Source of the DNA: JAVVEG01 sp032251455
GTDB taxonomy: Bacteria; Pseudomonadota; Gammaproteobacteria; Pseudomonadales; Pseudohongiellaceae
Assembly (NCBI GenBank): GCA_032251455.1
Contig: JAVVEG010000029.1
Location: 1-21,993, forward strand
DNA: 21,993 nucleotides
Direction: 5' to 3'
Shown: positions 21,219 through 21,993 of the stretch, piece after piece
Layout: each line of letters starts with the position of its first letter
Position numbering within the stretch: position 1 is the first letter of the stretch
Made by a program: the position numbers and the translations under genes
The notes under the pieces: model-generated
What the model was told of the DNA's origin: nothing
Database searches by the model: none
The model's input: the letters and a program-made list of their open reading frames with translations, nothing else

Positions 21219-21993
21219 AAAACCCGCCGTCGATCAGAAAGCTGTCGCCGGTATGATAGGCGCTGGCCGCGCTGGCCAGGTAAACGGCAATACCCCCAAA
21301 ATCATCGGGCTGCCCCCAGCGCCGCATTGGAATCCGGGGCAAAATGGCGGCAGCGAATTTTTCATTCTGATAGTTGCGGTCGGTCATGTCGGTATGGATA
21401 TGGCCAGGCAGAATACTGTTGGCGGTGATGCCGTAGCGGGCATACTCCACTGCCAAGCCCTGCATGATGGAGATCACCGCGCCCTTGCTGCCGGCATAAT
21501 GCTCGGCCCTGGCCATGCCACAGAGCGCACCCAGAGAAGACACGCCAATCAGGCGCCCGCCACCATCCCCCTGTTCAGCCCGCGCCACCATATGAGCAGC
21601 CGCTGCCCTGAGGGTATAGAACAGGCCATCCAGATTGACCTGCATGACCCCACGCCAGTCGGCACTGCTCATTTCATGGAAACGCCCGATGCCGCTGGCC
21701 ACACCCGCATTGGCAATGCAGGTATCGACCCGCCCAAACAGCGCCAGCGTCTGCTGAAAACAGGCATCAACCTGCGCCTCATCCGCCACATCACAGACCA
21801 GGGCTTCAACCCGGCGCCCGGCATCAAGCGCCCGCAACTCAGCAACAGCCTGCTCATTCTTGCCCTGATTGCGTCCCCACAGGCAGACATCGGCACCCGC
21901 CGTCACCAGGGCCCGGGCAAACCCCAGACCGATACCCCCGTTACCCCCGGTCACCAGGGCTACCTTTCCGTTCAAATCAAATATATTGGCCAC
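21208..21993 (-). CDS. Short-chain dehydrogenase/reductase, possibly incomplete at the 5' end
   Basis: A 261-residue classical SDR, NAD(P)-dependent, cytosolic. Visible motifs are T-G-G-N-G-G-I-G (15-22) for the cofactor, N-A-G (95-97), catalytic S153, and Y166-A-G-S-K170; the P-G-H-I-H-T-D segment follows and the terminal I-D-G-G is typical. The length is normal. The only start in view is a GTG on the last three bases of the window, so the true start could lie a little beyond. The substrate cannot be told. It converges on the DUF3047 gene. Confidence 0.9.
   Translation of the reverse strand: MANIFDLNGKVALVTGGNGGIGLGFARALVTAGADVCLWGRNQGKNEQAVAELRALDAGRRVEALVCDVADEAQVDACFQQTLALFGRVDTCIANAGVASGIGRFHEMSSADWRGVMQVNLDGLFYTLRAAAAHMVARAEQGDGGGRLIGVSSLGALCGMARAEHYAGSKGAVISIMQGLAVEYARYGITANSILPGHIHTDMTDRNYQNEKFAAAILPRIPMRRWGQPDDFGGIAVYLASAASAYHTGDSFLIDGGFFIY

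Noticed and set aside
1..21993. CRISPR arrays, tRNA or rRNA genes
   Set aside because: No regularly spaced repeats and no recognisable tRNA or rRNA sequence were seen on either strand.

Overview
The window looks like a scaffold piece from a gammaproteobacterium that can respire nitrogen oxides and low oxygen. The cbb3 oxidase operon, a NorR-type sigma-54 activator, NnrS and the YfcG-like glutathione transferase all fit that group. Two 100-N gaps suggest a draft or metagenome assembly. I cannot name a genus. The core is GC-rich; positions 1-3200 are more AT-rich and carry accessory genes.

Positions 1-3143 form an accessory island with every gene on the minus strand: a phytanoyl-CoA dioxygenase-like enzyme, HicA/HicB, HigA, a Phd-type antitoxin and a YefM/YoeB-type pair. 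Between gene units lie imperfect palindromes with a shared CG(G/A)GCGT(T/C)AT core on the minus strand. I read these as candidate integron attC sites, although no integrase is in view. HigA and the Phd antitoxin have lost intact partners: between them lies a 5' fragment of a ParE/RelE toxin joined to a 3' fragment of a HigB toxin.

Positions 3230-6804 hold a minus-strand operon: a sigma-54 promoter, nirK (AniA-like copper nitrite reductase), a diheme cytochrome c, a monoheme cytochrome c, a two-domain multicopper oxidase and a strong terminator. The content matches the ncgABC-nirK cluster of ammonia oxidisers, with nirK first. Divergent from it is norR, followed by nnrS. NO sensed by NorR would therefore plausibly switch on the enzyme that makes NO.

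Positions 9650-18469 start with a 119-bp MITE-like palindrome with a CTAA target duplication, lying 2 bp from a perfect FNR/Anr box. Then come ccoNOQP, ccoG, ccoH, ccoI, ccoS (interrupted by a gap) and a TauE/SafE-like membrane protein, mostly overlapping or nearly touching. This block encodes the cbb3 oxidase and its assembly and copper-delivery factors.

Positions 18521-21993 hold a YIP1-family membrane protein, two different glutathione transferases, a secreted DUF3047 protein and a convergent short-chain dehydrogenase reaching the window edge.
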